Shown here: piece by piece, positions 8,741-16,642 of the stretch
Layout: every line of letters starts with the position of its first letter
How positions within the stretch are numbered: the stretch's first letter is position 1
Assembly: GCA_031365665.1 (NCBI GenBank)
Contig: JANLYO010000119.1
Location: 1-37,545 of the forward strand
DNA: 37,545 bases
From: JANYCG01 sp031365665
Lineage (GTDB): Bacteria; Pseudomonadota; Gammaproteobacteria; Burkholderiales; Burkholderiaceae_C
Direction of reading: 5' to 3'
The notes under the pieces: generated by a model
Told to the model about the DNA's origin: nothing
Database searches by the model: none
What the model saw: only the letters and a program-made list of their open reading frames with translations
Made by a program: the position numbers and the translations under genes

Positions 8741-9748
8741 ATGATCGAAGAAACCCATTGGCACCCAGTTGCGTCGTCAACCGAGGTGGCGGCAGCACCC
8801 ATTGCCGCTACCCTGCTGGATCGCGCGCTGGTGCTGTGGCGTGATGGCGCGGACAGCATCCAGGCCTGGGCCGACCAATGCCCGCACCGGGGCGCGAAGT
8901 TGTCGCTGGGCAAAGTGGTCAATGGCCACCTTAAATGCGGCTACCACGGCTGGCAGTTTGACGCGGGCGGGCAGTGTGTGTTGGTGCCCGCGCTGCCCAC
9001 GTTCACGCCGCCGCCCAGCCACTGCGCGCGGGTGTACGAGGCGCGTGAGGCGTATGGGCTGGTGTGGGTGCGGCTCGCCCCCGCTTGCGGCGCAGCAGCG
9101 CCAAGTCCGACGCTTGCGCAGCCCTTGCCCCCGTTCGCCGCAGAAGCTGACCCGCTGCTGCGCAAACTCAATTGCGGTCCGTATGACGTGGCCACCAGCG
9201 CGCCGCGCGTCATTGAAAACTTCCTGGACATGGCGCATTTCGCCTTTGTGCATGAGGGCTGGCTGGGCGCCGGTGGCTTCAGCGCGATTGACGACTACCA
9301 GGTGACGGCCACCTCCGGCGGCCTCGTCGCCACCGGCTGCAAGGCCTGGCAGCCCAAATCCAATCTGCATTCCACCGCCCCGGCGCAGGTCGAATACAGC
9401 TACGAAGTCACTGCGCCCTATGCAGCGGTGCTGACCAAAGTGCCTGAGGCCACGAGTGTGGCGGTGCAAAATTACCGGGAGTCGATTGCACTCTTCATCT
9501 GTCCGGTCTCGCCCGAGCAAAGCCGCGTATGGTTCCGCCTGGCGGTGGTGGATTTTGAGTCGCCAGATGACAAACTGCGCGCCTTCCAGCACACTATCTT
9601 CATGCAAGACCAGCCGGTGCTCGAATCACAAACGCCCAAACGCCTGCCGCTGGACGTGCAGGCCGAGCGGCATTCGGCGGCAGACAAAGCGTCGGCGGCG
9701 TATCGGCGCCACCTGAGCCAGCTGTGCATAACTTTTGGAGTCTGTTGA
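8741..9748 (+). CDS. Rieske non-haem iron oxygenase, alpha-type subunit (candidate purine oxygenase)
   Basis: 335 residues. The Rieske 2Fe-2S site is Cys47-Pro-His49 and Cys66-Gly-Tyr-His69. The mononuclear iron site is N160-x2-D163-x2-H166-x4-H171 (NFLDMAHFAFVHE), so the catalytic set is complete. This is the architecture of VanA-, Ndm- and HpxD-like oxygenases, which need a separate reductase; none is in the window. The TGA overlaps the ATG of the adenine deaminase gene (TGATG), so the two are translationally coupled. The known roles of HpxD in hypoxanthine oxidation and of NdmA/B in methylxanthine demethylation make a purine substrate plausible, but that is inference from context. Another aromatic or sterol-like substrate cannot be excluded. 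Confidence 0.88.
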   Translation: MIEETHWHPVASSTEVAAAPIAATLLDRALVLWRDGADSIQAWADQCPHRGAKLSLGKVVNGHLKCGYHGWQFDAGGQCVLVPALPTFTPPPSHCARVYEAREAYGLVWVRLAPACGAAAPSPTLAQPLPPFAAEADPLLRKLNCGPYDVATSAPRVIENFLDMAHFAFVHEGWLGAGGFSAIDDYQVTATSGGLVATGCKAWQPKSNLHSTAPAQVEYSYEVTAPYAAVLTKVPEATSVAVQNYRESIALFICPVSPEQSRVWFRLAVVDFESPDDKLRAFQHTIFMQDQPVLESQTPKRLPLDVQAERHSAADKASAAYRRHLSQLCITFGVC

Positions 9749-10800
9749 TGAGCTTACTGAAGTTTCAAGTCAAAGAAGTCGGCGCAGAGCGGCTGCCCGC
9801 GCTCTTGTGCGCCATGCCCAAAGCCGAGCTGCACATGCACATCGAAGGCTCACTCGAACCGGAGATGATCTTCGCGCTGGCCCGCAAAAACGGTGTTTCG
9901 CTGGCTTATCCCGACGTAGCCGCGCTCAGAAACGCCTACCAGTTCAACAACCTGCAAAGTTTTCTGGACATCTACCACACCGGCACCACGGTGCTCAAGA
10001 CCGAGCAGGATTTTTACGACATGTGCTTCGCCTACCTGCGCCGCGCAGCGGCAGACAACGTGATCCATGCCGAGATTTTCTTCGACACGCAAACCCACAC
10101 CGGCCACGGCTTGAGTGCTGACGTGGTCATCAACGGTCTGCACCGCGCCTGTGAGGATGCGCGCGCACAGTTGGGCGTCAACGCCGCGCTGATTTTGTGT
10201 TTTTTGCGTCATTTGAGCGAAAAAGAAGCGTTTGAGTCGCTGGAGCAGGCGCTGCCCTTTCGCGACAAGATCGTGGGCATTGGCCTGGCCTCCAGCGAGC
10301 TCGGCCACCCGCCGGAGAAATTCGCGAAAGTCTTCGCGCGTTGCCGCGAACTGGGCTTCAGGCTGGTCGCCCATGCGGGTGAAGAAGGCCCGCCCGCCTA
10401 CATCTGGAGCGCGCTGGATGTGCTCAAAGTGGAGCGTATCGACCACGGCGTGCAGGCTTTCCATGATGCTCTGCTGATGCAGCGCCTGGCCCGCGAGGCC
10501 ATACCCCTGACGGTGTGCCCGCTCTCGAATTTGAAGCTGTGTGTGTTCAACTCGCTCAAAGACCACACCCTGGGCCAGATGCTCGGCGCGGGCCTGGCCG
10601 TCACCATCAACTCGGACGACCCGGCCTATTTTGGCGGCTATGTCAACGAAAATTTCACCCAAACTTTTGCCGCGCTGGGGCTGTCGTCACAACACGCCCA
10701 TCAGTTGGCGAGCAACAGTTTTGAGGCCAGTTTTGCAGAGGGCAGCGTGAAACAGCAGTACCAGGATCGTCTGGTGGCGTTTTTCGAAGAATTTAAATAA
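9748..10800 (+). CDS. Adenine deaminase (adenosine deaminase-like, Aah1 type)
   Basis: 350 residues from ATG at 9748, coupled to the Rieske gene. Zinc ligands His29 and His31 lie in AELHMHIEGSLEPE, with VAHAGEEGPP near residue 209, ERIDHGV near 230 and NSDDPAYFGG near 288. The HIEGxLEPE form, the run FNNLQSFLDIYHTG and SSELGHPP are hallmarks of the adenine-specific branch, as in Pseudomonas PA0148-type enzymes, rather than the HLDGS form of true adenosine deaminases. It should convert adenine to hypoxanthine and ammonia in the cytoplasm, feeding XdhAB. Many pipelines will label it adenosine deaminase. The gene ends inside an AT-rich repeat. Confidence 0.9.
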   Translation: MSLLKFQVKEVGAERLPALLCAMPKAELHMHIEGSLEPEMIFALARKNGVSLAYPDVAALRNAYQFNNLQSFLDIYHTGTTVLKTEQDFYDMCFAYLRRAAADNVIHAEIFFDTQTHTGHGLSADVVINGLHRACEDARAQLGVNAALILCFLRHLSEKEAFESLEQALPFRDKIVGIGLASSELGHPPEKFAKVFARCRELGFRLVAHAGEEGPPAYIWSALDVLKVERIDHGVQAFHDALLMQRLAREAIPLTVCPLSNLKLCVFNSLKDHTLGQMLGAGLAVTINSDDPAYFGGYVNENFTQTFAALGLSSQHAHQLASNSFEASFAEGSVKQQYQDRLVAFFEEFK

Positions 10801-10950
10801 ATATATTGAAGTATAAATATTTAATTTTTAATGCAACTAGGCCACGTATTTATTTAACATATTGCTATTAATATTTGTAATATTATTTCATTAATTTGTA
10901 TCAATTTAAAAATTAAAATGCATAATAAACGACAAATTTTCAATTTTTAC
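10796..10950. repeat. AT-rich intergenic repeat, copy A
   Basis: The stretch starts at the adenine deaminase stop and is extremely AT-rich against GC-rich neighbours. It shares CACGTATTTATTTAA (10843-10857) and, 82 bp later, ATAAACG plus a TTTTC-rich tail with a second copy at 21163-21335. The remaining gap to the next start at 10996 contains only a short purine stretch near the start codon. No ORF is seen. Confidence 0.7.
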
Positions 10951-10995
10951 AGCAATCGACCCCAAATTGGGTATTAAAAATTTACGAGAAGCATC

Positions 10996-12018
10996 ATGAC
11001 ACATGCAATCGCCAAATGGATCACACTGGCCGCTTTCAGCGTGGCGGGCGGCGCCTACGCGCAGGAGAGCGGCCCGGCCAACGTGTTGTGTTCGGCTGGC
11101 GTCGAATGGTGCAACCACTTGGCGCAGCTGTACCAGCGTCAGACCGGCACGGCCATCACCCTGGCGACCAAGAGCACGGGCGAGGTGTTGGCGCAAATAA
11201 CGGCTGAGCGGGCCAATCCCAAAACCGACCTCTGGTTTGGCGGCACGGGCGATCCGCATTTGCAGGCTGCCGAGATGGGCTTGCTTGCTGAATACAAATC
11301 AGACAAGCTACCGCAGTTGACCGACTGGGCGCAGGCCCAGGCCAAAGCGGCCAACTACCAAACCGTCGGCATTTACCTCGGGCCGCTGGGTTTCAGCTAC
11401 AACACCGAGCTGATCACCCGCAAAAAACTCGCCGTGCCGCAGTGCTGGGCCGACCTGCTCAAGCCCGAGTTCAAAGGCGAAGTGCAGATGGCCAACCCGG
11501 CCAGCTCCGGCACCGCTTACACCGCGATCGCCACGTTGGTGCAGATCATGGGGGAGGAGCCAGCCTTTGCGTATTTGAAAAAGCTGCACCCCAACATCAG
11601 CCAATACACGCGCAGCGGCACGGCCCCGTTGAAGAACGCCGCGCGCGGTGAAAACACGGTGGGCGTCAGTTTTATCGCCGACGTGGTGGGCGAAGCGGTA
11701 GGTGGCGGATTCCCGGTGAAGTTTTCGGTGCCGTGTGAAGGCACCGGTTTCGAAATCGGCTCGATGTCGCTCGTCAAAGGCGCGCGCCGCCCGGATGCCG
11801 CCAAAAAATTCTACGAATGGGCGCTGACCCTGCCTGCGCAAAACAGTGGGTTGGACGTGAAGTCCTACCAAATCCCGGCACTTAAAACCGCCACTATCCA
11901 CGCCATGATGCCCAAACCCAACGAGATCAAACTCATCAACTACGATTTTGTGAAATACGGCAGTACGGCGGTGCGCACGCGGCTATTGGCGCGCTGGGAG
12001 CAGGAGATCAACAAGTAA
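10996..12018 (+). CDS. Periplasmic ABC substrate-binding protein, 2-aminoethylphosphonate/Fe(III)-type, orphan
   Basis: 340 residues with a cleavable signal peptide ending near AYA-QES (about residue 22). The sequence then follows the periplasmic binding protein type 2 pattern of PhnS/AfuA-like proteins: LCSAGVEWCNHLAQLYQRQT, TDLWFGGTGDP, GPLGFSYNTELI, PASSGTAYTAI and GFEIGSMSLVKGA. Such proteins deliver phosphonates, Fe(III) or small organic ligands to an inner-membrane importer. No permease or ATPase of that class is in the window, so its transporter must be elsewhere or the protein acts as a sensor-like receptor. Its ligand cannot be read from the sequence. Its leader consists of AT-rich repeat copy A, and a large hairpin follows its stop. 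Confidence 0.85.
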   Translation: MTHAIAKWITLAAFSVAGGAYAQESGPANVLCSAGVEWCNHLAQLYQRQTGTAITLATKSTGEVLAQITAERANPKTDLWFGGTGDPHLQAAEMGLLAEYKSDKLPQLTDWAQAQAKAANYQTVGIYLGPLGFSYNTELITRKKLAVPQCWADLLKPEFKGEVQMANPASSGTAYTAIATLVQIMGEEPAFAYLKKLHPNISQYTRSGTAPLKNAARGENTVGVSFIADVVGEAVGGGFPVKFSVPCEGTGFEIGSMSLVKGARRPDAAKKFYEWALTLPAQNSGLDVKSYQIPALKTATIHAMMPKPNEIKLINYDFVKYGSTAVRTRLLARWEQEINK

Positions 12019-12028
12019 TTCCAGTTCT

Positions 12029-12109
12029 AAATCATCCGTGCAGGTCCTTGCACCTCCTAGCCGTGCTGTAGCACTGTCGTCGTCGGTGCGCCTACTGCAC
12101 GAATGATTT
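12029..12109. repeat. Inverted-repeat hairpin element
   Basis: Arms AAATCATCCGTGCAG (12029-12043) and CTGCACGAATGATTT (12095-12109) pair with a single mismatch. Inner pairings include TTGCACC with GGTGCGC, and the tight hairpin GTGC-TGTA-GCAC. It has no T-run, so it is not a classical terminator. It may be a MITE/REP-like element that stabilises or ends the transcript of the binding-protein gene. A short ORF starting at 12120 just after it is not convincing. Confidence 0.7.
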
Positions 12110-12161
12110 GGAAATCGAATATGACCCAAGCTAAATTTGCCACCGTTGCGGCAAGATCAGA

Positions 12162-13046
12162 GTGAAATTCCGCAGCATGGCTGACGTCCCCACCGGTGTG
12201 CACACCTGGCTTGCGCAATTCGCGCTGGTGGCTCAGAGCGGTCGCACGATGCAAATAGCGCCGCCCGCGCCGGAGCGAGCCCGATCCCAAGCAGGGCCTG
12301 GCAAATGCTGCGTCATCCTGTCACCGCACCCGGATGATGAATGCATCGTCGGTGGCTTGCCGCTGCGCCTGCTGCGAGAACAGGGCTGGCGCGTCGTCAA
12401 CATCGCCATCACCCACGGCAGCAAACCCGAGCGTCAGTTACCCCGCGCGCATGAGCTGGCGGCGGCGTGCGATCGCCTCGGCTTTGAAAACATCTTGCTC
12501 GCCCCGAGGGGCTTGCAGCGTGTGACAGCCCACAGCCGCCAGATTGACCCCGCGCATTGGGCCGCATGTGTGCAGGCGCTGGCCCCGCACATCGAGCGTT
12601 TGCGACCGGATCTGTTGGTGCTGCCGCATCCGCAGGATGCGCAGGCGGCGCACATCGGCACGCATCTGCTGGGGCTGGAGGTGCTCGCGCAACAACCCGC
12701 TGCCTACGCGCCGTGGGTGGCGTTTTCGGAATTTTGGTCCACCATGGCCTCGCCCAATCTGATGGTGCAGATCAGCCCTGACGATTTGGCAGACCAAATC
12801 GCCGCCCTCATGCAGCATGAAGGCGAAATCCGCCGCAACCCCTATCACCTGAGCCTGCCCGCCTGGATGATGGACAACGTGCGGCGCGGGGCCGAGCAGG
12901 TGGGTTTGCCCGGCAGCCTGGCGCCGGATTTCATGTTCGCCACGCTGTACCGGGTGATGCGCTGGCAGGGTGGCGTGTTGCAGCCCGCTTGGGAGACGGG
13001 GCGGTTTGCGGCCATCGGCCAGCCGGGGCTGGGCATGTTTCAGTGA
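12162..13046 (+). CDS. PIG-L/LmbE family zinc-dependent deacetylase
   Basis: 294 residues from GTG at 12162; ATG at 12177 is an equally possible start, since neither has a good ribosome binding site. The family motif is VILSPHPDDECIVGG (His56, Asp58, Asp59), with the third zinc ligand likely in AAHIGTH near residue 165. PIG-L enzymes remove N-acetyl groups from sugars or related metabolites in the cytoplasm. The substrate is unknown, and no glycosyltransferase or thiol-biosynthesis partner is nearby. It lies between the orphan binding protein and the second BMP protein, so a role in processing an imported N-acyl compound is possible but unsupported. Confidence 0.88.
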   Translation: MKFRSMADVPTGVHTWLAQFALVAQSGRTMQIAPPAPERARSQAGPGKCCVILSPHPDDECIVGGLPLRLLREQGWRVVNIAITHGSKPERQLPRAHELAAACDRLGFENILLAPRGLQRVTAHSRQIDPAHWAACVQALAPHIERLRPDLLVLPHPQDAQAAHIGTHLLGLEVLAQQPAAYAPWVAFSEFWSTMASPNLMVQISPDDLADQIAALMQHEGEIRRNPYHLSLPAWMMDNVRRGAEQVGLPGSLAPDFMFATLYRVMRWQGGVLQPAWETGRFAAIGQPGLGMFQ

Positions 13047-13051
13047 CCCGG

Positions 13052-13107
13052 TAAAATACCCCCAAGGCCCGCTGCTCCGGCGGGCCTTGCCTTTGGTGGG
13101 CTTTTTT
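13052..13107 (+). terminator. Terminator or attenuator-like hairpin upstream of the second BMP gene
   Basis: AAGGCCCGC (13064-13072) pairs perfectly with GCGGGCCTT (13080-13088). A T-run (TTTTTT) follows about 14 bases later at 13102-13107. A TAAAAT hexamer at 13052-13057, typical of a -10 box, sits just before the hairpin. The element may therefore end the PIG-L transcript or lie in the leader of the BMP gene, and the sequence does not decide which. Confidence 0.6.
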
Positions 13108-13133
13108 GTTTCGGAGCCATGTAGAGGACTACC

Positions 13134-14234
13134 ATGTATAAAAACCTCGCAGCCACCGTCGTGGCCGCTTGTTGTTTCTCCCCCGTTTTTTCACAAACCA
13201 GCGCGCCTGTAGCGGCGCAGCCTGGGCCGCTCAAAATCGGTTTTGTTTACGTGACGCCCCTGACCGACGCCGGCTGGGTGCGCCAGCACGACGAAGGCCG
13301 CAAGGCCGTGCAGGCCGCGCTGGGCGACCGGGTCAAAACCAGCTATGTCGAAAACGTGGCCGAGGGGCCGGACGCCGAACGCGTCATCCGCGACCTGGCC
13401 GCCAGCGGCCACCAGCTGATCTTCACGCCGAGTTTTGGCTACATGGAGCCGACACTGGCGGTGGCCAAAGACTTCCCGAATGTGAAGTTTGAATCCGTCA
13501 CCGGCTACAAGACCGCGCCCAACGTGGCGGCGTCCAACGCCCGGTATTACGAGGGGCGTTACCTGGCCGGCATTGCGGCGGGGCGCATGACGCAAAGCCA
13601 TCTGGCCGGGTATGTGGCGGGCTTCCCGATCCCCGAGGTGCTGCAGGGCATCAATGCTTTCACCTTGGGCATGCGCTCGGTGAACCCGAAGGCCGAGGTC
13701 AAGGTGCTGTGGCTCAACGCCTGGTTTGACCCGCCGCGCGAGCGCGACGCCGCGATGACGCTCTTCAACCAGAATGTTGAAGTGGTCGCCTTCCACACCG
13801 GCTCCAACGCCGTCATGGTGGCCGCCCAGGAGCGCGGCAAGATGGCGGTGGCCTACCACTCGGACATGCGCAAGGTGGCGCCGGACGCGCAGATTGTGGC
13901 GGTCACGCACGAATGGGGCGCGTATTACACACAACGCGCCCGCGCCGTGCTCGAAGGCAGTTGGCAGAGCGGCAATGTCTGGGGTGGCGTCAGGGAAGGC
14001 ATGGTCAAGGTCGATGCCTTTGGCCCCAAGGTGCCCAAGGCCGTGCAGGACGAAGTGCTGGCGCGCCAGAAAGACATCGCTTCGGGCAAGCTACAGGTTT
14101 TTGCCGCCGGGCCAGCCGATGTGAAAGACAACGAAGGCCGCACCGTCATTGCCAGCGGCAAGAGCCTTGCCGACGCGCAGATTCTGGGCATGAACTGGCT
14201 GGTGCAGGGCGTGCAGGGCAAGCCCGGCAAATAA
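13134..14234 (+). CDS. Second BMP family binding protein, non-operonic paralogue
   Basis: 366 residues, with AGAGGA upstream of the ATG. The signal peptide is MYKNLAATVVAACCF followed by SPVFSQ. VAAC could be read as a lipobox, but the leader before it is too short to be convincing, so a soluble periplasmic protein is more likely. The mature part starts LKIGFVYVTPLTDAGWVRQHDEG and stays colinear with the importer lipoprotein at 7463, including SFGYMEP, VTGYK and FPIPEVLQGINAFT. It lacks that protein's Ala/Pro tether. No transporter genes adjoin it, so it may share the 3747-7382 importer with a different purine specificity. It lies 16 bp before guaD, which suggests that the two are cotranscribed. 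Confidence 0.92.
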   Translation: MYKNLAATVVAACCFSPVFSQTSAPVAAQPGPLKIGFVYVTPLTDAGWVRQHDEGRKAVQAALGDRVKTSYVENVAEGPDAERVIRDLAASGHQLIFTPSFGYMEPTLAVAKDFPNVKFESVTGYKTAPNVAASNARYYEGRYLAGIAAGRMTQSHLAGYVAGFPIPEVLQGINAFTLGMRSVNPKAEVKVLWLNAWFDPPRERDAAMTLFNQNVEVVAFHTGSNAVMVAAQERGKMAVAYHSDMRKVAPDAQIVAVTHEWGAYYTQRARAVLEGSWQSGNVWGGVREGMVKVDAFGPKVPKAVQDEVLARQKDIASGKLQVFAAGPADVKDNEGRTVIASGKSLADAQILGMNWLVQGVQGKPGK

Positions 14235-14250
14235 GGTAATCTTGGGGCCG

Positions 14251-15588
14251 ATGAAAGCGTACCGCGCCGCCCTGCTGCGTTTTGATGCCGATGCCCCGCC
14301 GCATCAGTCGGCCGTTTACGACGAAGACGGCCTGCTGGTGGTGGGCACCAACCCGACCGGCCTGCGCACGGTGCTGGCCGCCGGGCCGTGGCAGCAACTC
14401 AAAGACCTTTACGCCCAAGTGCCTGTAGAGCATCTGCCCGGCCGCATCATCGCGCCGGGTTTTGTCGATCTGCACCTGCATTACCCGCAGACCGACATCA
14501 TCGGCTCACCAGCCTCCGGCCTGCTGCCGTGGCTTGAAAATTACACATTCCCTGAAGAAAGCCGCTTTTCAAGCAGCGAATACAGCGCGCAGGCAGCTTC
14601 TTTTTTCATCGCAGAGCTGTTGCGCAACGGTGTCACCTCGGCGCTGGCCTTTTCCACCTCGCACGTGGCGTCCGTCAGCGCGCTGTTTGAAGCGGCCGAA
14701 GGCCGTGGCCTGCGCCTGATCACCGGCCTGTGCCTGATGGACCGCCACGCGCCTGCTGGCGTGCTGAACGGCACGGAGCAAAGCCTTGTGGACACCGAGA
14801 CCCTGATCCGCCAATGGCACGGCAGGGGCCGCCTGGGTTACGCCATCACGCCCCGCTTCGCGCCCAGTTGCACCGACGCGCAGCTCAGGGGCGCGGGCGA
14901 ACTGGCGGCGCGTTATCCGGACGTGTGGATCCAGTCCCATGTGGCTGAAAACCGCGATGAAATCGACTGGGCGCGCCAGCTTTTTCCCGGCTCGCGCAGT
15001 TACCTGGCCACTTACGACGACTTCGGCCTGATGCGCCAGCGCGCCGTGTACGCGCATTGCATCCACCTGGACGCGCAAGACCGCGCGCTGATGCGAGGCA
15101 GCGGCGCCGCCGCCGCCGTGTGCCCGACCAGCAACCTCTTTCTGGGCAGCGGCTTCTTTGACTTCGCCGCTGCCGACCGCGCCGGGTTCAGCTACGGCCT
15201 GGCCAGCGATGTCGGCGGCGGCTCCAGCTTCAGCCCGTTTCACACCATGCTGGCGGCCTACCAAGTCGGCAGGGCGTCGGTTCAGGACCCCACGCCAAGT
15301 TCTCCCGCCCGCCCCGGGCTCTCCCTGAGCCCGCAGCACCTGTGGTGGCAACACACCGCAGGCGCGGCCAGGGCTTTGGGGCTTGAAGGCGCAGTGGGCA
15401 ACCTGCAGCCGGGGCATGAGGCGGATTTTGTCGTGCTCAACCCCAAAGCCACACCCTTGCTGGCCCGCCGCACGGCCCGCGCGGACACCCTGGACGAACT
15501 GCTGTTTGCAATGCTTGTTTTGGGCGATGACAGGCTGATCGAGCGGGTGGAGCTGGCCGCCACAGCGGGCCAAATTACCAGTTCTTGA
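14251..15588 (+). CDS. guaD: Guanine deaminase
   Basis: 445 residues from ATG at 14251; a TTG at 14242 would add three residues. Amidohydrolase fold with zinc ligands in PGFVDLHLHYPQTD (about residues 71-84), QSHVAENRDE, AHCIHLD and the metal Asp in ASDVGGGSS. The YPQTD and LPWLENYTFPEE signatures are specific to guanine deaminase. It converts guanine to xanthine and ammonia, supplying XdhAB. It follows the second BMP gene closely, so uptake and deamination appear linked. Its last 14 bp overlap the decayed minus-strand gene end at 15575. Confidence 0.95.
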   Translation: MKAYRAALLRFDADAPPHQSAVYDEDGLLVVGTNPTGLRTVLAAGPWQQLKDLYAQVPVEHLPGRIIAPGFVDLHLHYPQTDIIGSPASGLLPWLENYTFPEESRFSSSEYSAQAASFFIAELLRNGVTSALAFSTSHVASVSALFEAAEGRGLRLITGLCLMDRHAPAGVLNGTEQSLVDTETLIRQWHGRGRLGYAITPRFAPSCTDAQLRGAGELAARYPDVWIQSHVAENRDEIDWARQLFPGSRSYLATYDDFGLMRQRAVYAHCIHLDAQDRALMRGSGAAAAVCPTSNLFLGSGFFDFAAADRAGFSYGLASDVGGGSSFSPFHTMLAAYQVGRASVQDPTPSSPARPGLSLSPQHLWWQHTAGAARALGLEGAVGNLQPGHEADFVVLNPKATPLLARRTARADTLDELLFAMLVLGDDRLIERVELAATAGQITSS

Positions 15589-15700
15589 CCACGTTGAAGG
15601 TCTCGCGCGCGGATTCCGACAATTCGGCAAACGCGAGTTTCGCCGCCACGGGATCGCCCTGGCGGACCGCCTGCTCGCGGTCGGCATCTGGCGCAAAGCC
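15575..15700 (-). pseudogene. Decayed 3' end of an unidentified minus-strand gene
   Basis: Reading from about 15700 down to TAA at 15577-15575, the frame encodes roughly 40 residues ending SESARETFNVVKNW. The third codon positions are almost all G or C, which indicates former or real coding. Upstream of about 15700 this signature disappears and the other strand looks coding instead. I do not recognise the family. It is best read as the C-terminal stump left by a deletion or rearrangement; a complete very small gene is less likely because no start with a ribosome binding site is seen. Confidence 0.45.
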
Positions 15701-15708
15701 CGCTCGTC

Positions 15709-16018
15709 GTGGCGACGCCCCTACCGGTGACCACCAGTGACAGCGGCGTCTTTGTGATGCTGCAGTATGAAGAATCCGCAGGGCGGGCGCGGCACCGGGC
15801 AGCGCCGCCGGGCGGCTGGTAGGGTCGATCTTCCCGGACGACAACCAGAACGGCAGACGCGAAGCTGGAGAACAGGGCGCTGTCAACGTCACGGTGGTGC
15901 TTGATGGCCGATACACCGTACAAACCGATGCGCAGGGCCGTTTCGATTTCGCCTACGTCGCCGCCGGGCCGCAGCGCCGCTCCTACAATCGGCGCACTTT
16001 TCCAAACCGAACATCATG
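15709..16018 (+). pseudogene. Frameshifted fragment of an SdrD-B/carboxypeptidase-regulatory-like surface protein gene
   Basis: One frame reads VATPLPVTTSDSGVFVMLQY and EESAG from 15709, then stops at 15820-15822. A second frame, entered near 15780-15820, reads SIFPDDNQNGRREAGEQG, VNVTVVLDGRYTVQTDAQG and RFDFAYVAAGP. The D-x-N-x-N-G and TDAQGRF patterns are typical of repeat domains in large bacterial surface and usher-like proteins. With a frameshift, no start and only a fragment left, it is a relic. Its second frame runs to a TGA overlapping the dcd start, but the last codons look intergenic. Confidence 0.6.
15984..15989 (+). promoter_or_regulatory. Possible -10 box for dcd
   Basis: TACAAT lies 26 bp before the dcd ATG, where a short leader would place it. 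No convincing -35 hexamer is seen at the right distance, so the assignment is weak. Confidence 0.3.
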
Positions 16019-16609
16019 AGCATCAAAAGCGACAAATGGATCCGCCGCATGGCGCAGGACCACGGCATGATCGAGCCCTTTGAGCCAGGGCAGGTCCGCA
16101 CGCGCGAGATTGCCGGGCAAGCCGGTTCGCAGCAAAAGATCATCAGCTACGGCACCAGCAGTTATGGTTATGACATCCGCTGCGCGCCCGAGTTCAAGGT
16201 TTTTACCAATATCCACAGCACGGTGGTGGATCCGAAGAACTTCGACGAAAAAAGCTTTGTCGATTTCCATGGCGACAGCTGCATCATCCCGCCCAACAGC
16301 TTCGCGCTGGCCCGCACGTTGGAATACTTTCGCATCCCGCGCAATGTGCTCACCATTTGCCTGGGTAAAAGCACCTACGCCCGCTGCGGCATCATCGTCA
16401 ACGTGACACCGTTCGAACCCGAGTGGGAGGGTTATGTCACGCTCGAATTCTCAAATACCACGCCCCTGCCGGCCAAGATCTATGCTGGTGAAGGCTGCGC
16501 GCAAGTGCTGTTTTTTGAAAGCGATGCCGACGACGTGTGCGAAATCAGCTACAAGGACCGCGGCGGCAAATACCAGGGGCAGGTCGGGGTGACACTGCCC
16601 AAGGCCTGA
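16016..16609 (+). CDS. dcd: dCTP deaminase
   Basis: 197 residues, close to the usual 188-195. It hydrolyses dCTP to dUTP and ammonia, supplying dTTP synthesis. Family signatures are SYGTSSYGYDIRCAPEFKVF near residue 44, GKSTYARCGIIVNVTPFEPE with the catalytic Glu near residue 138, and GGKYQGQVGVTLPKA at the C-terminus with nucleotide-binding Lys, Tyr and Gln. It follows a gene relic and is convergent with the next gene, 33 bp between stops. It is probably a single-gene unit. Confidence 0.96.
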   Translation: MSIKSDKWIRRMAQDHGMIEPFEPGQVRTREIAGQAGSQQKIISYGTSSYGYDIRCAPEFKVFTNIHSTVVDPKNFDEKSFVDFHGDSCIIPPNSFALARTLEYFRIPRNVLTICLGKSTYARCGIIVNVTPFEPEWEGYVTLEFSNTTPLPAKIYAGEGCAQVLFFESDADDVCEISYKDRGGKYQGQVGVTLPKA

Positions 16610-16642
16610 CCTGCAGCCGCTGGATTCAGGTCCATCTGCACG

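Noticed and set aside
12120..12164. Small ORF MTQAKFATVAARSE before the PIG-L gene
   Set aside because: Only 14 codons, no ribosome binding site, and directly downstream of the hairpin element.
14569..15696. Minus-strand ORF of 375 residues
   Set aside because: Antisense to guaD and without any recognisable protein pattern; only its lowest part overlaps the decayed gene end, in a different frame.
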